In this document: one piece after another, positions 26,641 to 35,918 of the stretch
How positions within the stretch are numbered: position 1 is the stretch's first letter
Layout of the letters: every line of letters begins with the position of its first letter
Source: Rhodobacteraceae bacterium EhC02
Lineage (GTDB): Bacteria > Pseudomonadota > Alphaproteobacteria > Rhodobacterales > Rhodobacteraceae
Reading direction: 5' to 3'
DNA: 64,000 nucleotides
Assembly: GCA_001650895.1 (NCBI GenBank)
Contig: LXYH01000021.1
Span: 1-64,000, forward strand
Notes under the pieces: model-generated
Told to the model about the DNA's origin: nothing
What the model saw: the letters and a program-made list of their open reading frames with translations, nothing else
Databases searched by the model: none
Made by a program: the position numbers and the translations under genes

Positions 26641-27141
26641 ATGCCCTATACCTGGACCGACCCCCAAGACAGCCACCGCACCCTGACACTCTGGCCACAC
26701 AGATCCCTGCCCCGGCGCGGGATGGCCGCGTTCATTCTGGCGACCTTCGTCATGATCCTGATGCCGCTCTTTGCCGTGATCGGCACAGCCGTGCTCTGGG
26801 GGTTGCTGCCCTTTCTGATGGCGGCGATCGGGGCAGTCTGGTGGGGATTGGAGCGCAGCTATCGCGACGGCAATATCCTTGAGGAATTGACGCTGGATCC
26901 GGGCCATATCCACCTGACCCGGATCAACCCCAAGGGCGACCGGCAGGAATGGGATTGCAATTGCTACTGGGCGCGCGCCGAACTGCATCCACAGGGTGGG
27001 CCGGTGCCGAATTACGTGACCCTGACGGGAAACGGCCGCACGGTCGAAATCGGCGCGTTCCTGTCCGAGGACGAGCGCAAAGACCTGTTCAATGAACTTT
27101 GCGAGGCATTGCGCCTCTACAAGTCAGAGGCGCCGGCCTGA
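26641..27141 (+). CDS. DUF2244 domain-containing membrane protein
   Basis: The 166-residue protein has two adjacent membrane segments (about residues 28-66: MAAFILATFVMILMPLFAV and LWGLLPFLMAAIGAVWW). A soluble C-terminal part follows with the DUF2244 signature LEELTLDPGHIHLTRINPKGDRQEWDCNCYWARAELHP. Family function is unknown. It is often found near cytochrome oxidase genes in this group, and here it follows ctaD, separated by a terminator. The frame is open far upstream into ctaD, but the ATG at 26641 begins the conserved N-terminus. Confidence 0.88.
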   Translation: MPYTWTDPQDSHRTLTLWPHRSLPRRGMAAFILATFVMILMPLFAVIGTAVLWGLLPFLMAAIGAVWWGLERSYRDGNILEELTLDPGHIHLTRINPKGDRQEWDCNCYWARAELHPQGGPVPNYVTLTGNGRTVEIGAFLSEDERKDLFNELCEALRLYKSEAPA

Positions 27142-27147
27142 CGGGCC

Positions 27148-27606
27148 TCAGCTCAGCCGTGTCTTGATCATCGGGCCGACGGCCCCGAAATCCATCTGGC
27201 CGGTATACTTGCCCTTCAGCTCGCCCATGACCTTTCCCATGTCGCGGATCGAGGTGGCACCGGTCGCGGCAATCGCGTCCGATACAGCTTCCTCGATCTC
27301 GGCCGCAGTCAGCTGCCGAGGCAGGAACTCTTCGATCACGGCAATCTCGGCCCGCTCGCGCTCGGCCAGATCGACACGCCCGCCTTCTTCATAGGCGCGC
27401 ACGCTTTCCATGCGCTGCTTGGACATCTTGCCCAGGATCGCCAGAACTTCGGCATCGCCGACGCCGGTGGAATCGGTATCACCCCGCGCCGCGATATCAC
27501 GGTCCTTGATGGCGGCATTGATCAGTCGCAGCGTGGACAGACGGTCAGCCGCCTTGTCCTTCATGGCTTGTTTGAGGGCCGCGTTGACCCTGTCGCGCAT
27601 ATCCAT
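27148..27606 (-). CDS. GatB/YqeY domain-containing protein
   Basis: The 152-residue protein is a stand-alone homologue of the C-terminal tRNA-binding tail of the amidotransferase subunit GatB. Typical blocks are MRDRVNAALKQAMKDKAADRLSTLRLINAAIKD and EEFLPRQLTAAEIEEAVSDAI, with GKVMGELKGKYTGQMD near the end. A role in tRNA-dependent processes is assumed for the family but not shown. The ATG at 27606 has AGGGA eight bases upstream; the longer open frame to 27921 crosses the divergent carA promoter region and is not credible. Confidence 0.9.
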   Translation of the reverse strand: MDMRDRVNAALKQAMKDKAADRLSTLRLINAAIKDRDIAARGDTDSTGVGDAEVLAILGKMSKQRMESVRAYEEGGRVDLAERERAEIAVIEEFLPRQLTAAEIEEAVSDAIAATGATSIRDMGKVMGELKGKYTGQMDFGAVGPMIKTRLS

Positions 27607-27892
27607 TCTGCTCATCCCTGGCATTGTCACAGACGAGACACATAGTATGTCCCGATCAGAGGGGCAACAGCCATGCCCTTTTGCACTGTCCCGTTTTCCT
27701 GCTGGCCGCGGATGACTTTGCGGCAGGCCGGGCTTGACCATCACGGGTGCTGCCCGTAAACCTCCGCCAATTTGCCCGTGCCCCGCATGGGCGGGTCGGA
27801 CGGGGCTGCGGCCCTGCACCCGGTGCCGCCCGATACCGCGCGCATGGTGCAACCGCTGCCCATAGCCGTTTAGCCGAACCGGAGACACCCAG

Positions 27893-29062
27893 ATGCCCCA
27901 GACCAACGCCCCCCGCCCCACGGCCTGCCTTGCGCTTGCAGACGGGACGCTGTTCTACGGCCGCGGCTTCGGCGCCACGGGCGAGACGCAAGCGGAACTG
28001 TGCTTCAACACCGCGATGACCGGCTACCAGGAAATCATGACCGATCCGTCCTACGCGGGCCAGGTGGTGACCTTCACATTCCCCCATGTCGGCAATGTCG
28101 GCGTGAACCCCGACGATGACGAAACCGCCGATCCGGTGGCCGCCGGCATGGTCGTGAAGTGGGATCCGACAGAGCCCAGCAACTGGCGCGCCGCCGAACA
28201 TCTGACGACATGGCTGGAAAAGCGCGGCCGCATCGCGATCGGTGGCGTGGATACCCGCCGCCTGACCCGCGCGATCCGGCAGCAGGGCGCGCCGCATGTG
28301 GCGCTGGCCCATAACCCCGATGGCGTCTTCGACATCGAGGCGCTGGTCGCGCGCGCGCGCGCCTTTCCCGGCCTCAAGGGGCTGGATCTTGCCAAGGACG
28401 TGACCTGCGCCCAGTCCTATCGCTGGGACGAGATGCGCTGGGCCTGGCCTGAAGGCTACGCCCGCCTTGCGGACCCGAAATTCAAGGTCGTGGCCGTGGA
28501 TTACGGCGCCAAGCGCAACATCCTGCGGTGCCTGGCTTCGGTCGGCTGCGATGTGACCGTGCTGCCCGCCACCGCGACCGCGGAAGAGGTCATGGCCCAT
28601 GATCCCGACGGCGTGTTCCTGTCCAATGGTCCGGGCGATCCGGCCGCGACCGGGGCCTATGCCGTACCGATGATCCAGGGCGTTCTGAAGCATGACGTGC
28701 CGGTCTTCGGCATTTGCCTGGGTCATCAGATGCTGGCACTGGCCCTGGGGGCAGAGACCATCAAGATGAACCACGGCCATCACGGCGCGAACCACCCGGT
28801 CAAGGACCTTGAGACCGGCAAGGTGGAAATCACCTCGATGAACCACGGTTTCGCGGTGGACAGCCAGACCCTGCCCAAGGGCGTGCTGGAAACACATGTC
28901 TCGCTTTTCGACGGATCGAACTGCGGGATCCGCATGGCCGACCGTCCGGTCTTTTCGGTGCAATACCACCCCGAGGCCAGCCCCGGACCGCAGGACAGCT
29001 TCTACCTGTTCGAACGTTTTGCGGCCCATATGGCGGAACGTGCGGAAAACAGCGTCGCTTAA
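27893..29062 (+). CDS. carA: Carbamoyl-phosphate synthase small subunit
   Basis: CarA is the glutaminase that supplies ammonia to CarB for carbamoyl phosphate, used in arginine and pyrimidine synthesis. The 389-residue protein has the N-terminal CarA domain (LFYGRGFGATGETQAELCFNTAMTGYQEI) and a class-I glutaminase domain. The nucleophile Cys is in FGICLGHQMLALALGAE (about residue 272), and the His/Glu pair is in VQYHPEASPGP (about 360). It diverges from the YqeY gene across 286 bases in which I see no further gene. carB is not in the window. Confidence 0.97.
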   Translation: MPQTNAPRPTACLALADGTLFYGRGFGATGETQAELCFNTAMTGYQEIMTDPSYAGQVVTFTFPHVGNVGVNPDDDETADPVAAGMVVKWDPTEPSNWRAAEHLTTWLEKRGRIAIGGVDTRRLTRAIRQQGAPHVALAHNPDGVFDIEALVARARAFPGLKGLDLAKDVTCAQSYRWDEMRWAWPEGYARLADPKFKVVAVDYGAKRNILRCLASVGCDVTVLPATATAEEVMAHDPDGVFLSNGPGDPAATGAYAVPMIQGVLKHDVPVFGICLGHQMLALALGAETIKMNHGHHGANHPVKDLETGKVEITSMNHGFAVDSQTLPKGVLETHVSLFDGSNCGIRMADRPVFSVQYHPEASPGPQDSFYLFERFAAHMAERAENSVA

Positions 29063-29158
29063 TCACCTGTTAAGTCAGCATTAACCAATAGTTGCGATCC
29101 TTTACCCAGAAACACGGGCCATCGGTGCCCGTGAAACGCTTGGCTTTGGGGAAAGCGC

Positions 29159-31171
29159 ATGTTGTTCTGGACCAGCGGGGGAACGCCACCCACGGCACAG
29201 GGGCCTGTGCCGCGCGACGAAATGCTGCGCACGGTCACCAGACCTGCCGGCGCATCCGGCGCGCCGCGCACCCGCGTGCGGCCAGACCTTGCCCGTTATC
29301 TTGTCGACCGCAAACTGGTCAGCGTGGGGCAGATGCTTGGCGTCAGGGCGCAGATGCGCCGCGACTGCAGCAGCCTGTCCACCATCGCCCTGAACGAGGG
29401 CTGGCTGACGGCCGATGACCTGCTGCGCGCGCGCGCCGATTGCTTCAGCCTCAGGATTGTCGACCTTGCGGATCAACCGCCGGACCCGGCGCTGGCCCGC
29501 GCGCTTGATCCGGCGACCTGCCTGCGCCTGGGCCTGATGCCATGGCGCGAGACCGAGGATGGCACGCTGCTGATCGCGACCGCCCGCCCCGAGGATTTCG
29601 CCGATCAGGCGCCCGAACTGCCGGCCCCGTTTCACCGTGCCCGTCCGGTTCTGGTCGATCCCGCCGATCTCGAGGGGGCAATCGCGCGCCAATGGCGGGA
29701 CGAGATGGCGCAAGCCGCCCTGACACGCGTGCCCGCCCATGAAAGCTGTCGCGGCTGGGCGGCGCCCTCGATCTGGCGCAAACTGGCGCTGGCAGGCGGC
29801 GCGCTGACCCTGCTGGCGCTGGTCTTGGCCTATCCGGTCGCGGTCTTCGCGGTGCTGGCGGGCTGGGCGGTGGCGACGCTGGGGGTGGCAGCCTTGCACC
29901 GGGGCGCGGCCGTCATGGCGTTTCTGTTCGCCCGCCCCCCCGTACAGGCGGCGCAGCATCACCCCGCGCTGCCCGGTCCCGCGATGCAGGCCCGGTCGCT
30001 CACGCCGTTCCGCCGCCCGGTCGTCTCGATCCTTGTGCCGCTCTACCGCGAGCCCGAAGTCGCGGACATCCTGATCCAGCGGCTGGAAAAGCTGCGCTAT
30101 CCAAGGGCCTTGCTGGATGTTCTTCTGATCCTCGAGGAAGATGACACCGTGACATCCTCGGCTTTGGCGCGGGTCACGCTGCCGCCCTGGATGCGCGTCA
30201 TCCCGGTCCCGGACGGGCGCCCCCGCACGAAACCGCGCGCGATGAATTACGCACTGGATTTCGCGCGCGGTCAGATCATCGGGATCTACGACGCCGAAGA
30301 TGCGCCCGATCCCGACCAGATCGACCAGGTCGTCGCCCGCTTTGCGACGGCCCCCCCCGATCTGGTCTGTCTGCAGGGGGTGCTTGATTACTACAACCCG
30401 CGCCAGAACTGGCTGGCGCGCTGCTTTACCATCGAATACGCGGCCTGGTTCCGGGTGATGATGCCGGGGATGCAGCGTCTGGGCTTTGCGATCCCGCTGG
30501 GGGGCACGACCCTGTTTTTTCGGCGCGACGCGCTGCAGGCCCTGGGCGGCTGGGACGCCCATAACGTGACCGAGGACGCGGATCTGGGGTTTCGGCTGGC
30601 CCGGCACGGTTTTCGCACCGAAATGATCGCCACCAGCACGGGCGAAGAGGCGAATTGCCACCCCCTGCCCTGGGTCAAGCAACGTTCGCGCTGGCTCAAG
30701 GGTTACATGGTCACCTATCTGGTGCATATGCGCGCGCCGCTGCTGTTGCTACGGCAACTGGGGCCCTGGCGATTCCTGGGATACCAGACCCATTTCATCA
30801 CGGCGCTATCGCAATTCCTGCTGGCGCCGGTACTGTGGTCTTTCTGGCTTGTGCTGATGGGACTGCCGCATCCGCTGGACGGGCTGATCCCCGAGGGGCC
30901 GCTGATCGCGATGGCGCGGCTTTTCCTGCTGGTCGAGATCCTGACCATCGCAACCGGGCTTCTGGCGGTGTCAGGTCCGGCGCATCGGCACCTTCTGTTC
31001 TGGGTGCCGACGCTGCATTTCTATTTTCCGCTGGGGGTGCTGGCGGTCTACAAGGCGCTCTACGAGCTGATCTTTGCGCCCTTTTTCTGGGACAAGACCG
31101 CGCACGGCCATTCCCTGCTGAGCCGTCCCCGGCACGGCCTGCTGGCGCGGGCCTTCACTCGACGCTCTTGA
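29159..31171 (+). CDS. Membrane family-2 glycosyltransferase with an MshEN-like N-terminal domain
   Basis: The 670-residue protein has three parts. Residues 40-185 resemble the N-terminal (MshEN/GspE_N-type) regulatory domain of type II secretion ATPases: ARYLVDRKLVSVGQML and LRLGLMPWRETEDGTLLIATARPED. Two membrane segments follow near 205-265. A processive GT2 catalytic domain then runs from about 285 (VSILVPLYREPEVADILI), with acidic motifs YDAEDAP and TEDADLGFRLARHG and the acceptor motif QRSRWLKGYMVTYLVHMR. Three or four C-terminal helices complete it. It probably makes or exports a polysaccharide. The order differs from NfrB-like proteins, where the MshEN-like part is C-terminal. Confidence 0.83.
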   Translation: MLFWTSGGTPPTAQGPVPRDEMLRTVTRPAGASGAPRTRVRPDLARYLVDRKLVSVGQMLGVRAQMRRDCSSLSTIALNEGWLTADDLLRARADCFSLRIVDLADQPPDPALARALDPATCLRLGLMPWRETEDGTLLIATARPEDFADQAPELPAPFHRARPVLVDPADLEGAIARQWRDEMAQAALTRVPAHESCRGWAAPSIWRKLALAGGALTLLALVLAYPVAVFAVLAGWAVATLGVAALHRGAAVMAFLFARPPVQAAQHHPALPGPAMQARSLTPFRRPVVSILVPLYREPEVADILIQRLEKLRYPRALLDVLLILEEDDTVTSSALARVTLPPWMRVIPVPDGRPRTKPRAMNYALDFARGQIIGIYDAEDAPDPDQIDQVVARFATAPPDLVCLQGVLDYYNPRQNWLARCFTIEYAAWFRVMMPGMQRLGFAIPLGGTTLFFRRDALQALGGWDAHNVTEDADLGFRLARHGFRTEMIATSTGEEANCHPLPWVKQRSRWLKGYMVTYLVHMRAPLLLLRQLGPWRFLGYQTHFITALSQFLLAPVLWSFWLVLMGLPHPLDGLIPEGPLIAMARLFLLVEILTIATGLLAVSGPAHRHLLFWVPTLHFYFPLGVLAVYKALYELIFAPFFWDKTAHGHSLLSRPRHGLLARAFTRRS

Positions 31172-31808
31172 GGGTCCCGCTGTCCAGCTTGAGCCGCGTG
31201 ACGAATGCCTTGGAGATGTGATCCCTCAGCGCCTGGTAGGCGGCCATTTCATCGCGGTTCTCGATCGCGGTCACGATGGCGCTGTGTTCGGCCAGGGCCA
31301 CTTCGCCGCGCCCCTCCGCCGCAAGCGAGGTGGTGGCCATCAGGGCCATCGACCGATGCACAAGATCAAGCTGCTGCACAAGGTAGCGGTTATGCGAGGC
31401 AAGGTGGATCTGCTTGTGAAACCGCCGGTTCGCGCGGGCCAGCCCCTTGGGATTGCCCAGAAGCGCCTGATCGGCCTCGACCATGTCGCGCAGCACCCGC
31501 GCCTCTTCGGCAGTGGCGTGACGGGCGGCAAGGCGCGCGGCCAGCCCCTCCAGTTCGGCGCGCACCACGTAAAGCTCGCTCAGCTGGTTGTGATCCAGTG
31601 AGGCCACGATCAGGCTGCGCCCGTCCCGCGTCAGCAGGGACTGCGTCTCCAGACGCTGCAAGGCTTCGCGGATGGGGGTGCGCGAGACGCCGAAGCGTTC
31701 GGCCAGTTCGCTTTCCACCAGACGGTCGCCGGGGCGGTAGATACCGGTGTCGATCGCTTCCAGGATCAGGGTATAGGCGTCTTTCTGCACCGGTTTGAGG
31801 TCCTTCAT
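31155..31808 (-). CDS. GntR-family (FadR/FCD) transcriptional regulator
   Basis: The 217-residue regulator has an N-terminal winged helix (RPGDRLVESELAERFGVSRTPIREALQRLETQSLL, about residues 28-62). The C-terminal all-helical FCD ligand domain contains ELYVVRAELEGLAARLAARHAT and the metal-site histidines FHKQIHLASHN and HSAIVTAI. The effector is unknown. The ATG at 31808 has AAGGAG nine bases upstream; an ATG at 31829 is possible. The last 17 bases overlap the convergent glycosyltransferase gene. Confidence 0.92.
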   Translation of the reverse strand: MKDLKPVQKDAYTLILEAIDTGIYRPGDRLVESELAERFGVSRTPIREALQRLETQSLLTRDGRSLIVASLDHNQLSELYVVRAELEGLAARLAARHATAEEARVLRDMVEADQALLGNPKGLARANRRFHKQIHLASHNRYLVQQLDLVHRSMALMATTSLAAEGRGEVALAEHSAIVTAIENRDEMAAYQALRDHISKAFVTRLKLDSGTLKSVE

Positions 31809-31910
31809 CGGTGGCGTCTCCTTGTTCATCGCGTCAGACTATCGCCGCCCCGCCCCATCAGGCAAGGCGCAACTGTTGCAGCCGCCCCGACTGCGCGATA
31901 GCGTCGCGCC

Positions 31911-32555
31911 ATGGCAAAGCAGCATTTCACCCATGTGACCGGCTGGGTCTTCGACCTGGACAACACGCTCTACCCACCGCAGGCGCGCCTTTTCGACCAG
32001 ATCGAGGTGCGCATGACCCAATTCGTGATGGATGCGCTGGGGGTGGACCGCGCCCGCGCCAACCATCTGCGCCGCCACTACTGGCACACCTATGGCACCA
32101 CGCTGGCCGGGTTGATGCGCGAACATGACGTGGATCCGGGGCCATACCTGACCCATGTGCATGACATCTCGCTGGATCATCTCGAGGTGGATCACGATCT
32201 GGCCGCCCATATCCGCGCCCTGCCGGGTCGCAAGATCGTCTATACCAACGGCTGTGGGCCCTATGCGGAACGGGTGATCGCCGCGCGCGGCCTGTCGGGC
32301 CTGTTCGATGCGGTCTATGGCGTGGAACATGCCGGTTTCCTGCCCAAGCCCGAGGCGCAGGCCTTCCAGACCGTGTTCGCCGCCGACGGGCTGGACCCAA
32401 GGCAGGCCGCGATGTTCGAGGATGATCCGCGCAACCTGGCCGCCCCCCACGCCATGGGCATGCGCACCGTCCACGTGGCTCCCGACCCGCATGAAGGCGA
32501 TCACATCCACCATCATACCGACGATCTGACCGGTTTTCTGGCCCGACTGATCTGA
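31911..32555 (+). CDS. HAD-family pyrimidine 5'-nucleotidase
   Basis: The 214-residue protein has the HAD motif I FDLDNTLYP (nucleophile and acid Asp, about residues 14-16). It also has YTNGCGPYAERVI (motif II region), KPEAQAFQ (motif III Lys) and FEDDPRNLAAPHAMGMRTV (motif IV). The DNTLYPP signature and size match the SDT1-like pyrimidine nucleotidase group, which releases phosphate from UMP/CMP. The phosphate substrate is inferred. It is divergent from the GntR gene, with about 100 bases between. Confidence 0.9.
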   Translation: MAKQHFTHVTGWVFDLDNTLYPPQARLFDQIEVRMTQFVMDALGVDRARANHLRRHYWHTYGTTLAGLMREHDVDPGPYLTHVHDISLDHLEVDHDLAAHIRALPGRKIVYTNGCGPYAERVIAARGLSGLFDAVYGVEHAGFLPKPEAQAFQTVFAADGLDPRQAAMFEDDPRNLAAPHAMGMRTVHVAPDPHEGDHIHHHTDDLTGFLARLI

Positions 32556-32675
32556 GGCCTGCGGCACCTCGCCGCGCTGCGGCAATACGCACCTTTGATC
32601 CCGCCGCCGCATTCCTATTTGAGCAGGCGCGACCCGCGCGCCTATTCCGCAATGCCCAGAGACAGGACCCCATAC

Positions 32676-32915
32676 ATGAGCAAGATCGACCCCACCCTTG
32701 TTGCCGATGCCGACATCATCGTGGCGCAGGACACCCATGCCCAGAAGGAAGAGGGCACGAAAAGCCCCGACACCCTCATCCTGGTCATCACGCTTTTCGG
32801 TGTCATCCTGTGGGGTCTGTCCGTCGCGGCCTTCGGCATTCCGGGTCTTTACATCCCGGCCCTGGCGGCCGTGCCCGTGATCTGGACGATGTTGATCCTG
32901 ATCACGCGGGGATGA
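32676..32915 (+). CDS. Small membrane protein of unknown function
   Basis: This 79-residue protein starts MSKIDPTLVADADIIVAQDTHAQKEEGTKSP, an acidic cytoplasmic-looking segment. Two closely spaced hydrophobic helices follow (LILVITLFGVILWGLSVAAF and GLYIPALAAVPVIWTMLILIT). No family is recognised. An in-frame ATG at 32652 would add eight residues. It lies between the HAD nucleotidase and the UbiH-like gene on the same strand, but nothing shows they work together. Confidence 0.7.
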   Translation: MSKIDPTLVADADIIVAQDTHAQKEEGTKSPDTLILVITLFGVILWGLSVAAFGIPGLYIPALAAVPVIWTMLILITRG

Positions 32916-32975
32916 CGGAATGCCGCTTGGACCTTCGCGCCGACCCTTCTAGATAGGATGGCAGGAGGCCAGATC

Positions 32976-34178
32976 ATGCGGCAATTCGATTACGATATCC
33001 TGGTATCCGGCGGCGGTGTCGCCGGGCTTGCCGCTGCGGCGGTCTTTGGCAGCGCGGGTTTTTCCGTGCTCTGCGTCGATCCCGCGCCGCCCATCACCGC
33101 ACGTGATGCGGAAGGGGCGGATCTGCGCACGACCGCCTTCCTGCAACCCGCGCAGGCCTTGCTGGATCGTGCAGGCCTCTGGACGCGGCTTGCGCCCCAT
33201 GCGACCGACCTGCAGATCATGCGGATCGTGGACGCGGGCGGCCCCGAACCCGAACCGCGCCTGACCCGCGATTTCAACGCCACGGATATTTCCGACAAGC
33301 CCTTTGGCTGGAACCTGCCGAACTGGCTGCTGCGCCGCGAAATGGTGGCGCGCCTGGCCGAACTGCCCGGTGTCACCTTCCGCCCCGGCATCGGTGTCGC
33401 ATCGGTCTTTACCCGCCAGGCAGAGGCCCGCGTGGGGCTGAGCGATGGAACAAGCGTCAGGGTGCGTCTTGTCATCGCGGCCGACGGGCGCCATTCGCCC
33501 GTGCGCGAAGCCGTCGGCGTGCCGGTCAAGACCACGCGCTACGGACAAAAGGCGCTGGCCTTCGCGGTGACCCACCCGATTCCGCATGACAATATCTCGA
33601 CCGAGATCCACCGCTCGGGCGGGCCGTTCACGCTGGTGCCGCTGCCTGATTTCAACGGCATGCCCTCCTCGGCCGTGGTCTGGATGGAACAGGGACCCGA
33701 GGTGCAGCGCCTGGCCGCTCTGGAACAGGAGGCCTTCGAGGCCGAGATGAACACCCGCTCGTGCTATCTTTATGGGCCGCTGACGCTTGCCTCGCGCCGC
33801 ACGGTCTGGCCGATCATCAGCCAGGTTGCGGAACGCATGTATGGCGAACGCGTGGCCCTTGTGGCCGAGGCCGCCCATGTGGTGCCGCCCATCGGGGCAC
33901 AGGGCCTGAACATGAGCCTGGGCGACATGCGCGTTCTGCTGGACCTGGCCGAGGCCGCCCCCGACCGCCTGGGCGATGCAACCATGCTCGAGACATTTCA
34001 CAAGCGCCGCCACACCGAGGTGCGCGCCCGCGTTGCCGGGATCGACCTGTTGAACCGCGCCTCGATGATGGCCTCGCAACCCCTGCGCGACCTGCGCGCC
34101 ACGGGGCTGAACGCGATCTATTCGCTGGCACCGGTACGCCGCACGATGATGCAGATGGGTCTTGGCGCCAAAAGTTGA
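32976..34178 (+). CDS. UbiH/UbiF-family FAD-dependent monooxygenase
   Basis: The 400-residue flavoprotein shows the N-terminal dinucleotide fold ILVSGGGVAGLAAAAVFGSAGFSVLCVD. It has the DG motif VIAADGRHSPVREAVGVPV near residue 175 and the second FAD motif VALVAEAAHVVPPIGAQGLNMSLGD near 295. Family members usually have GDAAH where this protein has AEAAH, a mild deviation. The probable role is ring hydroxylation in ubiquinone synthesis. The ATG at 32976 has AGGAGG seven bases upstream; a start at 32958 would place that site inside the gene. Confidence 0.88.
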   Translation: MRQFDYDILVSGGGVAGLAAAAVFGSAGFSVLCVDPAPPITARDAEGADLRTTAFLQPAQALLDRAGLWTRLAPHATDLQIMRIVDAGGPEPEPRLTRDFNATDISDKPFGWNLPNWLLRREMVARLAELPGVTFRPGIGVASVFTRQAEARVGLSDGTSVRVRLVIAADGRHSPVREAVGVPVKTTRYGQKALAFAVTHPIPHDNISTEIHRSGGPFTLVPLPDFNGMPSSAVVWMEQGPEVQRLAALEQEAFEAEMNTRSCYLYGPLTLASRRTVWPIISQVAERMYGERVALVAEAAHVVPPIGAQGLNMSLGDMRVLLDLAEAAPDRLGDATMLETFHKRRHTEVRARVAGIDLLNRASMMASQPLRDLRATGLNAIYSLAPVRRTMMQMGLGAKS

Positions 34179-34245
34179 CCCTGACGCCGACCGCCCCGTC
34201 GGATGCCTCCGGCGGGGATATTTTCAGAAAGAAGAAACCGGTCGC

Positions 34246-35373
34246 CTACAGAACCTTGTCGATCACAGCCTTCAGGCGCGCCAGCGTGGCGGGCACATCG
34301 TAAAGCTTGTCCAGCCCGAACAACCCGAGGCGGAAGGTGCGGAAGCCTGCAGGCTCGTCGCATTGTAGGGGCACACCCGCCGCGATCTGCATGCCCAAAG
34401 CCGCGAATTTCTTGCCGTTCTGGATATCGGGATCGTCGGTATAGCTGACGACGACGCCCGGCGCACCAAACCCGTCGGCAGCGACAGAGACCACGCCCTT
34501 GTCGGCCAGCATCTTGCGCACGCCATTGCCCAAGTCCCATTGCGCCTGACACAGCTTCTGGAAACCATAGTCACGGGTTTCCAGCATCGTGTCGCGAAAC
34601 GCGCGCAGCGCATCGGTGGGCATGGTGGCATGATAGGCATGCCCGCCCCCCTCATAGGTCTGCATGATCGTGTACCATTTCTTGAGGTCCACCGCGAAAC
34701 TGTCGCTGGCCGTATGCTCCAACCGGTCGATGGCGCGCTGCGACAGCATCACGAGACCCGCGGACGGTGACGCGGACCAGCCCTTTTGCGGGGCCGAGAT
34801 CAGGAGATCGACGCCGGTCGCCTTCATGTCGACCCAGGCACAACCGCTGGCGATGCAATCCAGCACCATCAGCGCGCCCACCTCATGGGCCGCCGCCGCC
34901 AGCGCGGTGATATAGTCATCCGGCAGGATCAGCCCTGCGGATGTTTCCACATGGGGGGCAAAGACCACATCGGGCTTGGCCTCGCGGATGGCGGCCGTCA
35001 CCTCTGCGATCGGTGCCGGGGCGAAAGGCGCGGTTTCGCCATTGCCGGTCTGGCGCGCCTTGAACACGGTTGTCTGCGCCGTGAACTGCCCCGCGTCGAA
35101 AATCTGGCTCCAACGATAGGAGAACCAGCCGTTGCGCACCACCAGCGCATGGGCGTCATGGGCGAACTGGCGCGCCACGGCCTCCATCGCGTAGGTCCCG
35201 CCACCGGGCACCAGCGCCACACCGTCGGCGTTGTAGACCTCTTTCAGCATGCCCGAGATGTCGCGCATTACCTGCTGGAAGCTTGCGCTCATGTGATTGA
35301 GCGAACGGTCGGTAAAGACGACCGAGAATTCCAGCAACCCGTCCGGGTCCACGGTGTTCAACAGGGCGGTCAT
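34246..35373 (-). CDS. Class-V aminotransferase (alanine/serine--glyoxylate type)
   Basis: The 375-residue PLP enzyme resembles serine- or alanine-glyoxylate transaminases. The phosphate-binding start is VPGGGTYAMEAVARQF (about residue 56). The aspartate before the cofactor is in MVLDCIASGCAWVDM, and the PLP lysine is in LLISAPQKGWSASPSAGLVML (about 205). The C-terminal arginine region is PAGFRTFRLGLFGLD. The amino donor cannot be told. It is followed upstream on the same strand by two Lrp-type regulators, which may control it or sense its substrate. Confidence 0.88.
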   Translation of the reverse strand: MTALLNTVDPDGLLEFSVVFTDRSLNHMSASFQQVMRDISGMLKEVYNADGVALVPGGGTYAMEAVARQFAHDAHALVVRNGWFSYRWSQIFDAGQFTAQTTVFKARQTGNGETAPFAPAPIAEVTAAIREAKPDVVFAPHVETSAGLILPDDYITALAAAAHEVGALMVLDCIASGCAWVDMKATGVDLLISAPQKGWSASPSAGLVMLSQRAIDRLEHTASDSFAVDLKKWYTIMQTYEGGGHAYHATMPTDALRAFRDTMLETRDYGFQKLCQAQWDLGNGVRKMLADKGVVSVAADGFGAPGVVVSYTDDPDIQNGKKFAALGMQIAAGVPLQCDEPAGFRTFRLGLFGLDKLYDVPATLARLKAVIDKVL

Positions 35374-35447
35374 ATGTCTCTCCTCCTCGGGTTTTCCAAG
35401 GGTTAGCGCGGCGCAGCGCCAAAGGCAAAGCCCCTTTCGTCGCCGGG

Positions 35448-35918
35448 CTACAAAGGACCGGGGCGCCGCACTTCCGACAGCAGCACATTTGCCTCTACAT
35501 CGCCGACCCCTGGCAGGGTCATGACGCGCCGGCGCAGCACGCGCTCGAAATCGGAAATGTCCCGTGCGACCACCCGCAGGCGATAATCGTAAAGCCCCAG
35601 GATATGCTCGACCGTCTGCACCTCGGGGATGGCCGTCACGGCGCGTTCGAAATCCTCGAGGCTGACGCGTCCCTTGGTGGCCAGCTTCACCCCCAGAAAG
35701 ACCGTGACGCCGAATCCCAGCTTTTCATGATCCAGCACCAGGCGACGCCCCTTGATCGCGCCCGCCTCCTGCAAGCGCTTGATGCGCCGCCATGCAGCCG
35801 GCTGCGACAGGCCCAGCCTGCGCCCCAGCGCGCCCGCGCTCAGTGTCGCATCGGCGGCAAGCGCCCGCAGGATGGCGCGGTCAGTCTCGTCCAGATCGGC
35901 CAGCAACAGCGCGCTCAT
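35448..35918 (-). CDS. Lrp/AsnC-family transcriptional regulator (second of pair)
   Basis: The 156-residue protein has an N-terminal winged helix (DLDETDRAILRALAADATLSAGALGRRLGLSQPAAWRRIKRLQEAGAI). The RAM ligand-binding domain contains GFGVTVFLGVKLATKG and VEHILGLYDYRLRVVARDISDFERVLRRRV. It shares architecture with the next gene upstream, overlapping it by 4 bases (ATGA), so the two are translationally coupled and may form mixed oligomers. Confidence 0.92.
   Translation of the reverse strand: MSALLLADLDETDRAILRALAADATLSAGALGRRLGLSQPAAWRRIKRLQEAGAIKGRRLVLDHEKLGFGVTVFLGVKLATKGRVSLEDFERAVTAIPEVQTVEHILGLYDYRLRVVARDISDFERVLRRRVMTLPGVGDVEANVLLSEVRRPGPL

Noticed and set aside
27607-27892. Possible regulatory RNA in the yqeY-carA gap
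   Set aside because: GC-rich runs are present, but no stem followed by a U-tract and no known riboswitch blocks were seen.
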